64,000 nucleotides of DNA, taken from assembly GCF_000968685.2 (NCBI RefSeq), contig NZ_LAKD02000018.1, positions 62,001 to 126,000 of the forward strand, in the 5' to 3' direction. How positions within the stretch are numbered: position 1 is the first letter of the stretch; each line of letters opens with the position of its first letter. Made by a program: the position numbers and the translations under genes. Below, piece after piece: positions 50,174-58,287 of this stretch. The notes under the pieces were generated by a model, which did not search any database, was not told the origin of the DNA, and saw only the letters and a list, made by a program, of their open reading frames with translations. The DNA comes from Streptomyces antioxidans (lineage in GTDB: Bacteria > Actinomycetota > Actinomycetes > Streptomycetales > Streptomycetaceae).

Positions 50174-51463
50174 TCAGAGGCGGACGACGATCAGGGCGAT
50201 GTCGTCGCGTCCGCCCCCGGCCACCCCGAGGCGGGTGAGCAGGGTGTCGGCGAGGTGGTCGGGGCCGAGACAGGTGTGGCGGGCGAGGGTGTCGGTGAGG
50301 CGGCGCAGGCCGACGTCGATGTCCTCGTCACGGCGTTCGATGAGTCCGTCGGTGTAGAGGACGAGGGTGTCACCCGGGCTGTACGACACCGTGGCCTGCG
50401 GCCGGGGGAGGTGGTCCGCGACAAGGCCCAGCGGGGGGTTGGTGGCCTGGTCGAGCAGGACGACAGTGCCGTCCGGCCGGGCCAGGACGGGCGGCGGGTG
50501 ACCGGCGCTGGTGTAGGTGATGTGCTGCTGGCGGGTGTCGACGACGGCCTTGGCCGCGGTCGTGGCCAGCGCGCCCTCGAAGGTGCGGGCGTAGAGGCTC
50601 AGCACGTCCATCGCCCTGCCGGGTTCGCTGATGGCGCGGACGGCGGCGGACAGGGCGCTGCGGAGCATGCCCATGACGGCGGCGGCCTCCAGGCCGTGGC
50701 CGACCACATCGCCGACCGCGACGGTGAAGGTGTCCGTGGACAGGTCCACCACGTCGTACCAGTCGCCGCACACATTGAGCGACCGGGCGGCGGGCATGTA
50801 GCGCACGGCGATCTCGCGGTGTCCTGCCAGGTCCGGGGAGTGCAGCATGGCCTCCTGGAGGGCGAGGGCGGTGCGGCGCTCCCGGTCGTGGGCCTCGCGC
50901 AGTTCCTCGTTGAGGCGCTGGAGTTCCCGCGCCCGGGTGTACAGCTCGGCCTCGATCGACTCACGCTCCCCGCCCCCGCCCGCGGCCCTGCCCGCGCCCT
51001 CGTCCTCGCCCTCGTCCTCGCCCCCGTCCTCGGGCTTCGGCCGCAGCGAGCGGGTCAGTACGAACTCGGTCATGTCCTCCGCCCGGTGGATGATCCACCG
51101 CACCTCTCCGTCGGGCCCGAGGACGGGTGTGTTGATGGGCGACCACCACTTCGCCCGGAACACTCCCGGACGCCCGGAGACGGGGATGTCGTACTTCTGC
51201 ACCGCCATCGTGTCCGTTCTCCGCAACCTCAGCACCCGCTGGAGGGAGGCGTCGAGATTGCGTACCCCGTCGGCGTCCGGGTCCGCCGGATTGTCGGGGT
51301 GGACCTCGAAGAGGTAATGGCCGATCAGCTCTTCCCTGGTACGGCCCGTGGCCCGCAGATAGGCCTCGTTGACCTCGACGATCACCAGGTCGGGGGTCAG
51401 CACCAGGTACGGGCTGGGTGTGACGGCGAATACCGCCTGGTAGTCGATCCGCGGTGCGCTCAC
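50174..51463 (-). CDS. PAS-coiled coil-SpoIIE PP2C phosphatase
   Basis: A 429-aa signalling phosphatase. An N-terminal PAS fold (about 8-130, YLRATGRTREELIGHYLFEV) is joined by an acidic low-complexity linker (Glu/Asp/Gly) and a short coiled coil (about 180-215) to a SpoIIE domain (CGDWYD, GDVVGHG, YTDGLIE, RDDIALI). All metal motifs are intact and no ATPase domain follows. GTG 51463 has AGGAGAAGG upstream. It probably controls an anti-anti-sigma factor in response to a PAS signal. Confidence 0.88.
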   Translation of the reverse strand: MSAPRIDYQAVFAVTPSPYLVLTPDLVIVEVNEAYLRATGRTREELIGHYLFEVHPDNPADPDADGVRNLDASLQRVLRLRRTDTMAVQKYDIPVSGRPGVFRAKWWSPINTPVLGPDGEVRWIIHRAEDMTEFVLTRSLRPKPEDGGEDEGEDEGAGRAAGGGGERESIEAELYTRARELQRLNEELREAHDRERRTALALQEAMLHSPDLAGHREIAVRYMPAARSLNVCGDWYDVVDLSTDTFTVAVGDVVGHGLEAAAVMGMLRSALSAAVRAISEPGRAMDVLSLYARTFEGALATTAAKAVVDTRQQHITYTSAGHPPPVLARPDGTVVLLDQATNPPLGLVADHLPRPQATVSYSPGDTLVLYTDGLIERRDEDIDVGLRRLTDTLARHTCLGPDHLADTLLTRLGVAGGGRDDIALIVVRL

Positions 51464-51521
51464 AACCTTCTCCTGTCCGGCCCGGCCCCTGCCTCGTTCT
51501 CGATTCTCGACTATGCGGCCC

Positions 51522-51566
51522 GCCCCGGGCGACGGCCCGTCGGCTCGCCGACGCCGGGCCCGGGGC
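51522..51566. repeat. Long inverted repeat in divergent interval
   Basis: Outer arms GCCCCGGG / CCCGGGGC (51522-51529, 51559-51566) and inner arms CGTCGGC / GCCGACG around TC. It lies between two divergent genes, so it is not a simple terminator. It could be an operator or cruciform; the rest of 51464-51725 shows nothing else definite. Confidence 0.5.
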
Positions 51567-51725
51567 TGTGCTGGTTGTGGAGTGGTCGTGAGATTCGGAC
51601 ACGTTTGTGAACCGTATCCGCCGCTGTCCCGTCTTCCAGAGCGCTGGCACACCGGGCCGCCTTCGCGACGGAGCGAAGGGTTCCCGCGTGATGAACCGCA
51701 CCACGAGCGAACGGACGGGCACACC

Positions 51726-52619
51726 ATGGGGCGATACCGACGAATGTCCCGGCCTCCCCGGGCCGCGCTGGCGTCACGAGCGGCGCTGGCCGCGGGGGCG
51801 CTCGTGCCGGCGATCGTCTCGGTGCGGTCGGCTCACGCGGCCACTCCGCAGACGCGGGCGGCGATCTGCACCTCGGACGAGCCCGGGCTCGCCGCCAGGC
51901 TCTCCGAGGACATCGACTCGGCACTGGACGGCTCCTCCGCCACCACCGCGATCAGCCTCCACGACCGCACCACCAACACCACCTGCACCCTCAACGCGGA
52001 CCGGACGTTCGACTCCGCGAGCACGGTCAAGGTCACCGTGCTCGCCACGCTGCTGTGGGACGCGCAGGAGGACGGCCGCGCCCTGACGCGGGAGGAGGAG
52101 GACCGTGCCACCGCCATGATCACGCAGTCCGACAACGACGCCACCACCGCGCTGTGGAAGCAACTCGGGGCGGACAAGGTCAATGGATTTCTGCAGGCCG
52201 CGGGGATGACCAGCACCGTCCTCGACGGCGAGGGGCACTGGGGGCTCACCCAGGTCACCGCCAACGACGAGGAAGGGCTCCTCCACCTGGTGACCCACGC
52301 CAACCCGGTGCTCGGTGACGACTCCCGCGCCTACATCCTGAAGCTGATGAGCGAGGTCGTCCCCGCGCAGCGCTGGGGAACCCCGGCCGGTGCGCCGGAC
52401 GACGCACAGGTGCATGTGAAGAACGGCTGGCTGGAGCGGGCCACGAACGGCTGGCGGGTGCACAGCCTCGGCGCCTTCACCGGCGGCGACCACGACTACA
52501 CGATCACGGTGCTCTCGCAGGACAACGCCACGATGGACGACGGCATCGCCACCATCGAGCGCATCGCCCGCGCCGTCCACCAGGACCTCAACGCCCCCGG
52601 GCCCAGCGCTCAGCCCTAG
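51726..52619 (+). CDS. Secreted class A beta-lactamase-like serine hydrolase
   Basis: A 297-aa exported protein (signal peptide with cleavage after SAHA, residue about 38). Penicillin-recognising motifs are SxxK at Ser99-Lys102 (STVK), SDN at 135-137 and KNG at 232-234 in place of KTG. The omega-loop ExxLN motif with the deacylating Glu of true class A enzymes is not visible; the region reads DGEGHWGLTQVTANDEEG. It is therefore probably a related serine hydrolase with weak or no lactamase activity. ATG 51726 is chosen for the signal peptide. Its stop overlaps that of the convergent MarR gene by 3 bases. Confidence 0.82.
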   Translation: MGRYRRMSRPPRAALASRAALAAGALVPAIVSVRSAHAATPQTRAAICTSDEPGLAARLSEDIDSALDGSSATTAISLHDRTTNTTCTLNADRTFDSASTVKVTVLATLLWDAQEDGRALTREEEDRATAMITQSDNDATTALWKQLGADKVNGFLQAAGMTSTVLDGEGHWGLTQVTANDEEGLLHLVTHANPVLGDDSRAYILKLMSEVVPAQRWGTPAGAPDDAQVHVKNGWLERATNGWRVHSLGAFTGGDHDYTITVLSQDNATMDDGIATIERIARAVHQDLNAPGPSAQP

Positions 52620-53101
52620 GAGGAGGTCCGGGTGTGGTGGTCGAGCAGGCGGGTGAGCAGCCGCACCAGTTCGTCGCGCTCAGCAGGGCTCAGCGGCGCG
52701 AGCAGTTCGTCGTGGAGTTCGTCCAGGACCGTGTCGAGGCGGCGTAGCCGACGGCGGCCCCGGGGGGAGATCGTGATGGTGTTGCGGCGCCGGTCGTCGG
52801 GGTCCGGCGCCCGCTCGACCAGCCCGCGCTCGGCCAGTTCGTTGAGCACACCGACCATGTCGCTGCGGTAGATGCCGGTGCGCCCGCTCAGCGCCGCCTG
52901 GCTGCCCGGCCCGTACTCCTGCAGCGAGGCGAGCACGGCGTAGTGCCACTTGCGGGCGTCGGCCCGGGCCAGCCCCTCGTTGATCAGCCGGTCCGACCGC
53001 GTGGTCAGCTGCGACAGCAGCCGGCTCGCCAGCCGACGCAGCCGGTCGGGCGTCCGGGGCGGGCCGTCGTGGGGGACGTCCATGGCTTCGGCTCTGGTCA
53101 T
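52616..53101 (-). CDS. MarR family transcriptional regulator
   Basis: A 161-aa winged-helix regulator (WHYAVLASLQEYGPGSQAAL, RSDMVGVLNELAERGLV, and wing PDPDDRRRNTITISPRGR). Start ATG 53101 is favoured because a TAGGAT -10 (minus strand, 53114-53109) would start the transcript on this ATG. The ATG at 53110 overlaps that -10 and so is unlikely. It is divergent from a dienelactone-hydrolase gene and probably represses both by binding the palindrome between them. Confidence 0.85.
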   Translation of the reverse strand: MTRAEAMDVPHDGPPRTPDRLRRLASRLLSQLTTRSDRLINEGLARADARKWHYAVLASLQEYGPGSQAALSGRTGIYRSDMVGVLNELAERGLVERAPDPDDRRRNTITISPRGRRRLRRLDTVLDELHDELLAPLSPAERDELVRLLTRLLDHHTRTSS

Positions 53102-53121
53102 GGCGCTCATCCTACCGATTG

Positions 53122-53138
53122 CGTTAGTCCGACTAACG
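53122..53138. promoter_or_regulatory. MarR operator
   Basis: CGTTAGTC-C-GACTAACG, a perfect 8-bp inverted repeat with a 1-base centre. It overlaps the -35 region of the MarR promoter and lies 73 bp before the hydrolase start. Confidence 0.78.
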
Positions 53139-53210
53139 ATGTACGTTCGCTCGCGCCGACAGCGCGAGTGCGACCAACGTCTGTCGAGCGAACCACACGG
53201 GAGGAACACC

Positions 53211-53960
53211 TTGCCCACCACAACACTGCGGATCCCCACCCCGGACGGTCAGGCCGACGCCTTCGCCGCCTTCCCCGACGGGGGCGGGCGGCACCCGGGG
53301 GTGCTGCTGTACCCGGACGCCTTCGGCGTACGGCCCGAACTGGAGGAGCGGGCACGCGAACTGTCCGGGCACGGGTATTACGTCCTGGTCCCCAACTTCC
53401 TCTACCGGCACGGCCCGGCACCGGTGACCGAACTTCCCGAGCACATCGGTGAGGAGATCCGGCCCGAGATCATCGGCAGGCTGATGCCCCTGATCGTGGA
53501 GCACACCACCGAACGGATCCTGCGCGACGCCGATGCCTACCTCGGGTTCCTCACCACCCGGCCCGAGGTCGCCCCCGGCCCGGTCGCCGTGATCGGCTAC
53601 TGCATCGGCGCGCCCCTGGCGATGCGCACCGCGACGGCCCACCCCGACCAGGTGGCCGCCGTCGCCGGATTCCACCCCGGCTTCCTGGTGACCGACGCGC
53701 CCGACAGCCCGCACCGCCTCGTCCCCCACCTCACCGCCCGCGTCCACATCGGCCTCGCCGAGGGCGATATGACGCCCGAGGCCCTGGGCGAGCTCAACAA
53801 GGCGCTGGACGCCGCGGGTGTCGCCTACACCACCGAGGTCTACCCCGACACCATCCACGGCTTCACCATGTCCGACACCGACGCCTTCAGCCCCTCGGCA
53901 CTGCAGCGCCACTGGGACCGGCTGCTCCCGCTCCTGGACGGCGCCCTGACCGACGGCTGA
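53211..53960 (+). CDS. Dienelactone hydrolase family protein
   Basis: A 249-aa alpha/beta hydrolase with the dienelactone-hydrolase triad Cys131 (GYCIG), Asp186 (AEGD) and His216 (IHGF). Such enzymes open lactone rings or cleave activated esters. TTG 53211 is chosen because GGGAGGAA lies 7 bases upstream and the Pfam-like region starts here; an open frame reaching back to 52950 overlaps the MarR gene and is spurious. Regulation by the divergent MarR protein, possibly in response to aromatic compounds, is likely. Confidence 0.87.
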   Translation: MPTTTLRIPTPDGQADAFAAFPDGGGRHPGVLLYPDAFGVRPELEERARELSGHGYYVLVPNFLYRHGPAPVTELPEHIGEEIRPEIIGRLMPLIVEHTTERILRDADAYLGFLTTRPEVAPGPVAVIGYCIGAPLAMRTATAHPDQVAAVAGFHPGFLVTDAPDSPHRLVPHLTARVHIGLAEGDMTPEALGELNKALDAAGVAYTTEVYPDTIHGFTMSDTDAFSPSALQRHWDRLLPLLDGALTDG

Positions 53961-53975
53961 GTGGCGGCGGGCGAC

Positions 53976-55451
53976 TCAGGGAGCGATGCCCACGCCGTCG
54001 ATCCGGCTCCAGGCCCGCTCCTGGGCGGACGTCATGGCGGGCCACGTCAGCCCGCCCGGCCGGGGCCGGACACGGGAGGCGTACGGCTGGGGGCGGAAGC
54101 CGGAGTCGTAGAAGCACCCGGTGCCGTAGACGCGGTCGTACGTGGCGCACGCGGATGCGATGGACCGCGCCGTGGGCTTCTTCCCCTTGCGCACCCAGGC
54201 GTCCAGCGCGGCGATGGAATCGGCGTACTCGGCGTTGCTCAGCTCGCTGTGCTCGCTCTCCCTGGTGAAGGTCTGTACGAGGTTCTTCCCGCGGTGCGCG
54301 CCCTCGACCGTCGCCCGGTACGCCGACTCGTGCTCGACGAACGCCGTGGGGTCGTCGATGGCGTGCATCGTCAGCACCGGGATGGACACCCGCCCGGTGA
54401 GGTCGCTGTCGTAGGAGAGGTCACGCCGGGCGTCGGGGGCGGCGGAGAAGCGCTCGACGCCCGCGTTCAGCGCCGCGTCGTCATGTGAACCGGAGTACCA
54501 CACACCCCGGTTGCCGAACGGATTGCGGTCACCGAGCCGGTTGTGCACGATGTCGCGGAAGGTGAACACCGCGAACCGCAGATGGGACTCCAGCGTCCGC
54601 TCCGGAAGGCGGGTGACGGCGAGGATGTCATCGAGGTTGCGCCGCTGCCGCGCGGTGCGCTCCTCCGGGGCGGAGGCGTAGCCGGTGCACTCCTGGAGGC
54701 GGGCGCGCAGCCCGGCCGTCGTCAGCGTCGACCCGGGGCGCAGCCCCTGCCACAGCGGGTACTGGGGCTCGCTGGGGCGTGGCAGATTGCGGCAGTAGTA
54801 CTGGTAGACCACCCGCAGATCGACGCGGTGGTCATAGCCCCGTGAGCCGCCGCCCAGCACACCGCTGGTGAGGAGGGCGCCGTCGTAGGGCCCGTTCTTC
54901 CTTCCGTACGTCTCCACGACCTTGGCGGCGACGTCTCCGCCCCAGGACTGGCCGTGGACGTACGTCCGCTCGGGCCTGCCGAAGTCCGCCACGAACAGGC
55001 GGCGCAGATTCTCGGTGTCGGCGGCCGCCATGCGCGTTCCGTAGCCACCCCGCCGGTAGGAGGAGCCCGCCCACGCATAGCCCTCGGACACCATCACCGA
55101 CCAGCGGTCCAGGTCGTCGGCGCTGCGCTCGGGATCGGAGCCGTCGCCCAGGTCGGGGCCGCCGTGCGAGTGGACGATCAGCGACCCGTTCCACTTCTTC
55201 GGAATGGCGATCGCGTAGTACGCCCCGTTGCCGTCCGCGCCGGTGTAACACGTGGCCTTGCCGCCGACGCTCGCCGGGCACGCGACCGGCGCGGGGCGCG
55301 GCGGGGCCGCCTGGACCGGACCGGCACTGCCGAGTGTCCCCGCGACGATGCCCGCGACGCCGACGGCCGACGCCACGGTGCGCCGCATACGCGTCAGGCC
55401 GCGCGGAAGGGAGGAAGGTACGTTCCGGCGGTTCCGACTCGTGCTGTGCAC
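53976..55451 (-). CDS. Secreted alpha/beta hydrolase
   Basis: A 491-aa exported hydrolase. GTG 55451 has AGGAG 7 bases upstream and gives a long signal peptide (Arg-rich N-region, hydrophobic core AVGVAGIVAGTLGSAG, cleavage near VQAA). The nucleophile elbow is GQSWGG, and an acid/His pair is likely in MHAIDDPTAF and the ESEHSELS region. Several cysteines suggest disulfides in the mature protein. Substrate unknown; esterase or peptidase are possible. The gene is divergent from the AraC regulator. Confidence 0.78.
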   Translation of the reverse strand: MHSTSRNRRNVPSSLPRGLTRMRRTVASAVGVAGIVAGTLGSAGPVQAAPPRPAPVACPASVGGKATCYTGADGNGAYYAIAIPKKWNGSLIVHSHGGPDLGDGSDPERSADDLDRWSVMVSEGYAWAGSSYRRGGYGTRMAAADTENLRRLFVADFGRPERTYVHGQSWGGDVAAKVVETYGRKNGPYDGALLTSGVLGGGSRGYDHRVDLRVVYQYYCRNLPRPSEPQYPLWQGLRPGSTLTTAGLRARLQECTGYASAPEERTARQRRNLDDILAVTRLPERTLESHLRFAVFTFRDIVHNRLGDRNPFGNRGVWYSGSHDDAALNAGVERFSAAPDARRDLSYDSDLTGRVSIPVLTMHAIDDPTAFVEHESAYRATVEGAHRGKNLVQTFTRESEHSELSNAEYADSIAALDAWVRKGKKPTARSIASACATYDRVYGTGCFYDSGFRPQPYASRVRPRPGGLTWPAMTSAQERAWSRIDGVGIAP

Positions 55452-55500
55452 AGCAACGCTCCTGACCTCAGTGGCGCTCCCTCGCGCCAGGCGTTGCGAT

Positions 55501-55553
55501 GTTAAGGACACCCGTTCCGCCGACACCATCGAGCGGGGAGTTGTGTTCTTAAC
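55501..55553. promoter_or_regulatory. Inverted repeat in AraC/hydrolase interval
   Basis: GTTAAGGACAC (55501-55511) and GTGTTCTTAAC (55543-55553), one mismatch, 31 bp apart. CGTGCATG follows at 55553-55560 and again at 55569-55576. Related GTTCTAACG and CGTGCATG elements recur upstream of the SDR at 56652, so they may be AraC half-sites. Confidence 0.5.
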
Positions 55554-55584
55554 GTGCATGGCTCGCACCGTGCATGGTGGACCC

Positions 55585-56496
55585 ATGTCCCTCGACGAAC
55601 TCCGCACCCTGCTGGCCCGGCACGCCCGGCCCGACTGGACCACCGCCATCGACGGCGTCCTCGTCTCCAAGGTCGACCGGCCGGATCCTCCGGCACCCTC
55701 CATGTCCGGCACCGTGCTCGCGGTCATCGCCCAGGGCAGCAAGCGCCTGGCGCTGGGCGACCGGGTCTACGCGTACGGACCCGGGCAGTATCTGGTGGCG
55801 TCCGTCGACCTGCCGGTCACGGGGCAGTTCACCCAGGCCGAGCCCGAACGGCCCGCACTCGGCTTCGGTCTCACGCTGGAGCCGTCCGCCGTCGCCGAAC
55901 TGCTGCTGCGGGCCGGTCCCGGAGACACCGGCGCTTCGCACGCGGGCGGAGGAGTTCCCTCGGGGATCGCCGTCAGCGATGCTCCGGCGGCGCTGCTCGA
56001 CGCGGTGGTCCGGCTGCTGCGGCTGCTCGACGAGCCCCGCGACCGGGCCGTACTGGCGCCGCTGGTGAAGCGCGAGATCCTGTGGCGCGTGATCACCGGC
56101 GAGCAGGGGGCGACGGTTCGGCAGCTCGGCCTGGCCGACAGCGGCCTCAGCCATGTCTCCCGGGCCGTGCGCTGGATCCGCGAGCACTACGCGGAGCCGT
56201 TCCGGGTCGAGGACGTGGCGCGCAGGTCGGGCATGAGCGTCTCCGCCTTCTACCGCAACTTCCAGGCGGTGACGGCGATGAGCCCCATCCAGTTCCAGAA
56301 GCAGATCCGGCTGCAGGAGGCCCGGCTGCTGCTCGCCACCCATCCGAACGATGTCACCGGGGTCGGCCAGCGGGTCGGCTATGACAACCCCTCGCAGTTC
56401 AGCCGGGAGTACCGCCGCCAGTTCGGCACACCCCCGAGCCGCGACGCGGCCCGACTGCGGAACACCGTACGCACCCCCGCGGGCGTCCTGCCCTGA
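55585..56496 (+). CDS. AraC family transcriptional regulator
   Basis: A 303-aa regulator. The N-terminal region (MSLDELRTLLARHARPD, VLAVIAQGSKRLALGDR, YLVASVDLPVTG) is the AraC-N type associated with regulators of oxidoreductase genes. The C-terminal pair of helix-turn-helices is at about 195-295 (VEDVARRSGMSVSAFYRNF and VGYDNPSQFSREYRRQFG). ATG 55585 fits the family N-terminus; ATG 55558 is upstream and in frame. It most likely activates the SDR gene that follows. Confidence 0.87.
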   Translation: MSLDELRTLLARHARPDWTTAIDGVLVSKVDRPDPPAPSMSGTVLAVIAQGSKRLALGDRVYAYGPGQYLVASVDLPVTGQFTQAEPERPALGFGLTLEPSAVAELLLRAGPGDTGASHAGGGVPSGIAVSDAPAALLDAVVRLLRLLDEPRDRAVLAPLVKREILWRVITGEQGATVRQLGLADSGLSHVSRAVRWIREHYAEPFRVEDVARRSGMSVSAFYRNFQAVTAMSPIQFQKQIRLQEARLLLATHPNDVTGVGQRVGYDNPSQFSREYRRQFGTPPSRDAARLRNTVRTPAGVLP

Positions 56497-56651
56497 GCCG
56501 GGCTGGGCCATCGGGAGGATCGTGCATGCGCAGGCGAGGATAGTTCTAACGTTTCCGCAGGTCGGAGCGGTGCAATGGAGGTGCAAGTCCGCGCGAGGAG
56601 CAGGCGAGGCCCGTCCCTCCGCGGATCCCACCACATCGCAGGGGTCACACC

Positions 56652-57401
56652 ATGAACACCGTTCTGATCACTGGTACGTCGTCCGGGTACGGGCGGGAGA
56701 CCGCCCTCCACTTCCATGCGCGGGGGTGGAACGTCATCGCCACCATGCGCACACCACGGCCGGACGTCCTTCCCGAGTCGGACCGGCTCCGCGTCCTCGA
56801 GCTCGATGTGACCAGGCCCGAGAGCATCACCGCCGCGTTCGAGGCGGCGGGGCCCATCGACGCCCTGGTCAACAACGCGGGCGTGCCGTCGATGGGCGTG
56901 TTCGAGGGCATCTCCATGGCCGAGGTGCGGGAGGTGTTCACGACCAACACCTTCGGTGTGATGGCGACGACCCAGGCCGTGCTGCCGCAGTTCCGCGAGC
57001 GCGGCTCCGGTGTGGTGGTCAATGTGACCTCCAGCGTGGTGCTCGGCCATATGCCGCTCACGTCCGTGTACAAGGCGAGCAAGATGGCCGTCGAGGGGTT
57101 CACCTCATCCCTCGCGCTCGAACTCGCGCCGTTCGGCGTGCGGGCGAAGACGGTCGAGCCGGGCGCCTGTCTGACGACGAACTTCGGCTCCAAGCTGCCG
57201 CACGGTGCGCCGCTGGAGGAGCTGGTCCCGGAGCCTTACGCGGCGTTCGTGAAGAAGACCATGGCCGAGTTCATGGGCCAGGACGTGTTCACCAAGGAGA
57301 GCGACGTGGCCGAGACGGTGTGGCGAGCCGTGCACGACACCACCGGTCAGCTGCGCTTCCCGGCCGGTCCAGACGCGGTCCGGCTCGACCAGGCGAAGTG
57401 A
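56652..57401 (+). CDS. SDR family oxidoreductase
   Basis: A 249-aa short-chain dehydrogenase: VLITGTSSGYG (4-14), LVNNAG, VTSSVV with the catalytic Ser, YKASKMA with Tyr and Lys. An AGGGG site precedes ATG 56652. The AraC gene immediately upstream and shared motifs in the promoter region suggest specific activation. Substrate unknown. Confidence 0.9.
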   Translation: MNTVLITGTSSGYGRETALHFHARGWNVIATMRTPRPDVLPESDRLRVLELDVTRPESITAAFEAAGPIDALVNNAGVPSMGVFEGISMAEVREVFTTNTFGVMATTQAVLPQFRERGSGVVVNVTSSVVLGHMPLTSVYKASKMAVEGFTSSLALELAPFGVRAKTVEPGACLTTNFGSKLPHGAPLEELVPEPYAAFVKKTMAEFMGQDVFTKESDVAETVWRAVHDTTGQLRFPAGPDAVRLDQAK

Positions 57402-57560
57402 CCGGCGGGCGGGCTCGAGGGCGGTGTCCGGCTGGATGCCTCGGGTGCACAGGCGCCAGGCGGTTTCCGCGTCCAGGCGGAGGAGCGCGGCGGGATGTGC
57501 CGCGTCCGGGCTGGCCAGCGACCAGCGGGGACCGGTGGCCGGGCGCTCGACCGCGTGGTG
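57402..57560 (-). pseudogene. Remnant of a maleylpyruvate isomerase/DinB-like protein
   Basis: The minus strand reads GPRWSLASPDAAHPAALLRL then DAETAWRLCTRGIQPDTAL. This resembles the C-terminal domain of mycothiol-dependent maleylpyruvate isomerase-family proteins, which end with a D-ETAWRL-TRG-type motif. There is no N-terminal domain, and the frame passes into the antisense of the SDR gene without its own stop. It is a truncated leftover filling the gap between two convergent genes. Confidence 0.55.
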
Positions 57561-57588
57561 GCAAGCCTCTGGACAAAAGGCGGTGTCG

Positions 57589-58287
57589 TCAGTCCAGGCC
57601 GTGGTCGTGGGCGTAGCGGATGGCCGCGACCCGGTCGCGGGAGCCGGTCTTGGTGAAGACCCGGTTGATGTGGGTCTTCACGGTGTTGCCGCTCAGGAAG
57701 AGGGCGGCGGCGATCTCCGCGTTGGTCATGCCGCGTGCCATCAGCGCAAGGATCTCCGCCTCACGACGGGTGAGGCCGTCCGGGAGCGGCTGACCGTCGG
57801 CCCCGGACCCCGGGGGAGGGCCGCCGGACCCCGGGGGAGGGGTGGTGGCGGCGCTCGCCGCGGCGAGCAGGGTGGCCTGGACCCTGGGGTCGAGGACGGA
57901 GAGCCCGGCGACGGCGCTGTGCAGGGTACGGGCGATGTGCAGGCGGTCCGCGTCCTTGGTGAGGTAGGCGCGGGCCCCGGCCCGCAGCGTCTCCAGGACG
58001 GAGGTGTCATCGGCGTAGGTGGTCAGGACGACGACGGCCACCTCGGGGTGGTCGGCGGTGAGTTGGCGGGTGGCCTCGGTGCCGTCGAGCACCGGCATGT
58101 GGAGGTCGAGCAGGATCGCGTCCGGGTGCTGCTCGGCGACCCGGTCGAGCGCCTGCCGTCCGTCGGCCGCGGAGCCGACGACGTCGATGTCCGGCAGCAG
58201 GTCGAGCATGAGGACCAGCCCCTCCCGGACGCTGGCCTGGTCGTCGGCGACCACGATCCGCAGTGGCCGGGCGTCCTGGGCGCTCAT
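57589..58287 (-). CDS. NarL/FixJ family response regulator
   Basis: A 232-aa two-component regulator. The receiver domain is at about 8-125, with acidic pocket Asp16-Asp17 (VVADDQ), phospho-acceptor Asp in LLDLHMP and Lys in YLTKDA. A Pro/Gly/Ser linker follows (PPPGSG twice), then a LuxR helix-turn-helix (LTRREAEILALMARGMTNAE). ATG 58287 overlaps the sensor kinase stop (ATGA). The first two genes of this three-gene unit encode a membrane protein and the kinase. Confidence 0.92.
   Translation of the reverse strand: MSAQDARPLRIVVADDQASVREGLVLMLDLLPDIDVVGSAADGRQALDRVAEQHPDAILLDLHMPVLDGTEATRQLTADHPEVAVVVLTTYADDTSVLETLRAGARAYLTKDADRLHIARTLHSAVAGLSVLDPRVQATLLAAASAATTPPPGSGGPPPGSGADGQPLPDGLTRREAEILALMARGMTNAEIAAALFLSGNTVKTHINRVFTKTGSRDRVAAIRYAHDHGLD

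Noticed and set aside
51726..52619. Beta-lactam resistance gene
   Set aside because: The deacylating Glu motif is not visible and KNG replaces KTG, so resistance activity cannot be claimed.
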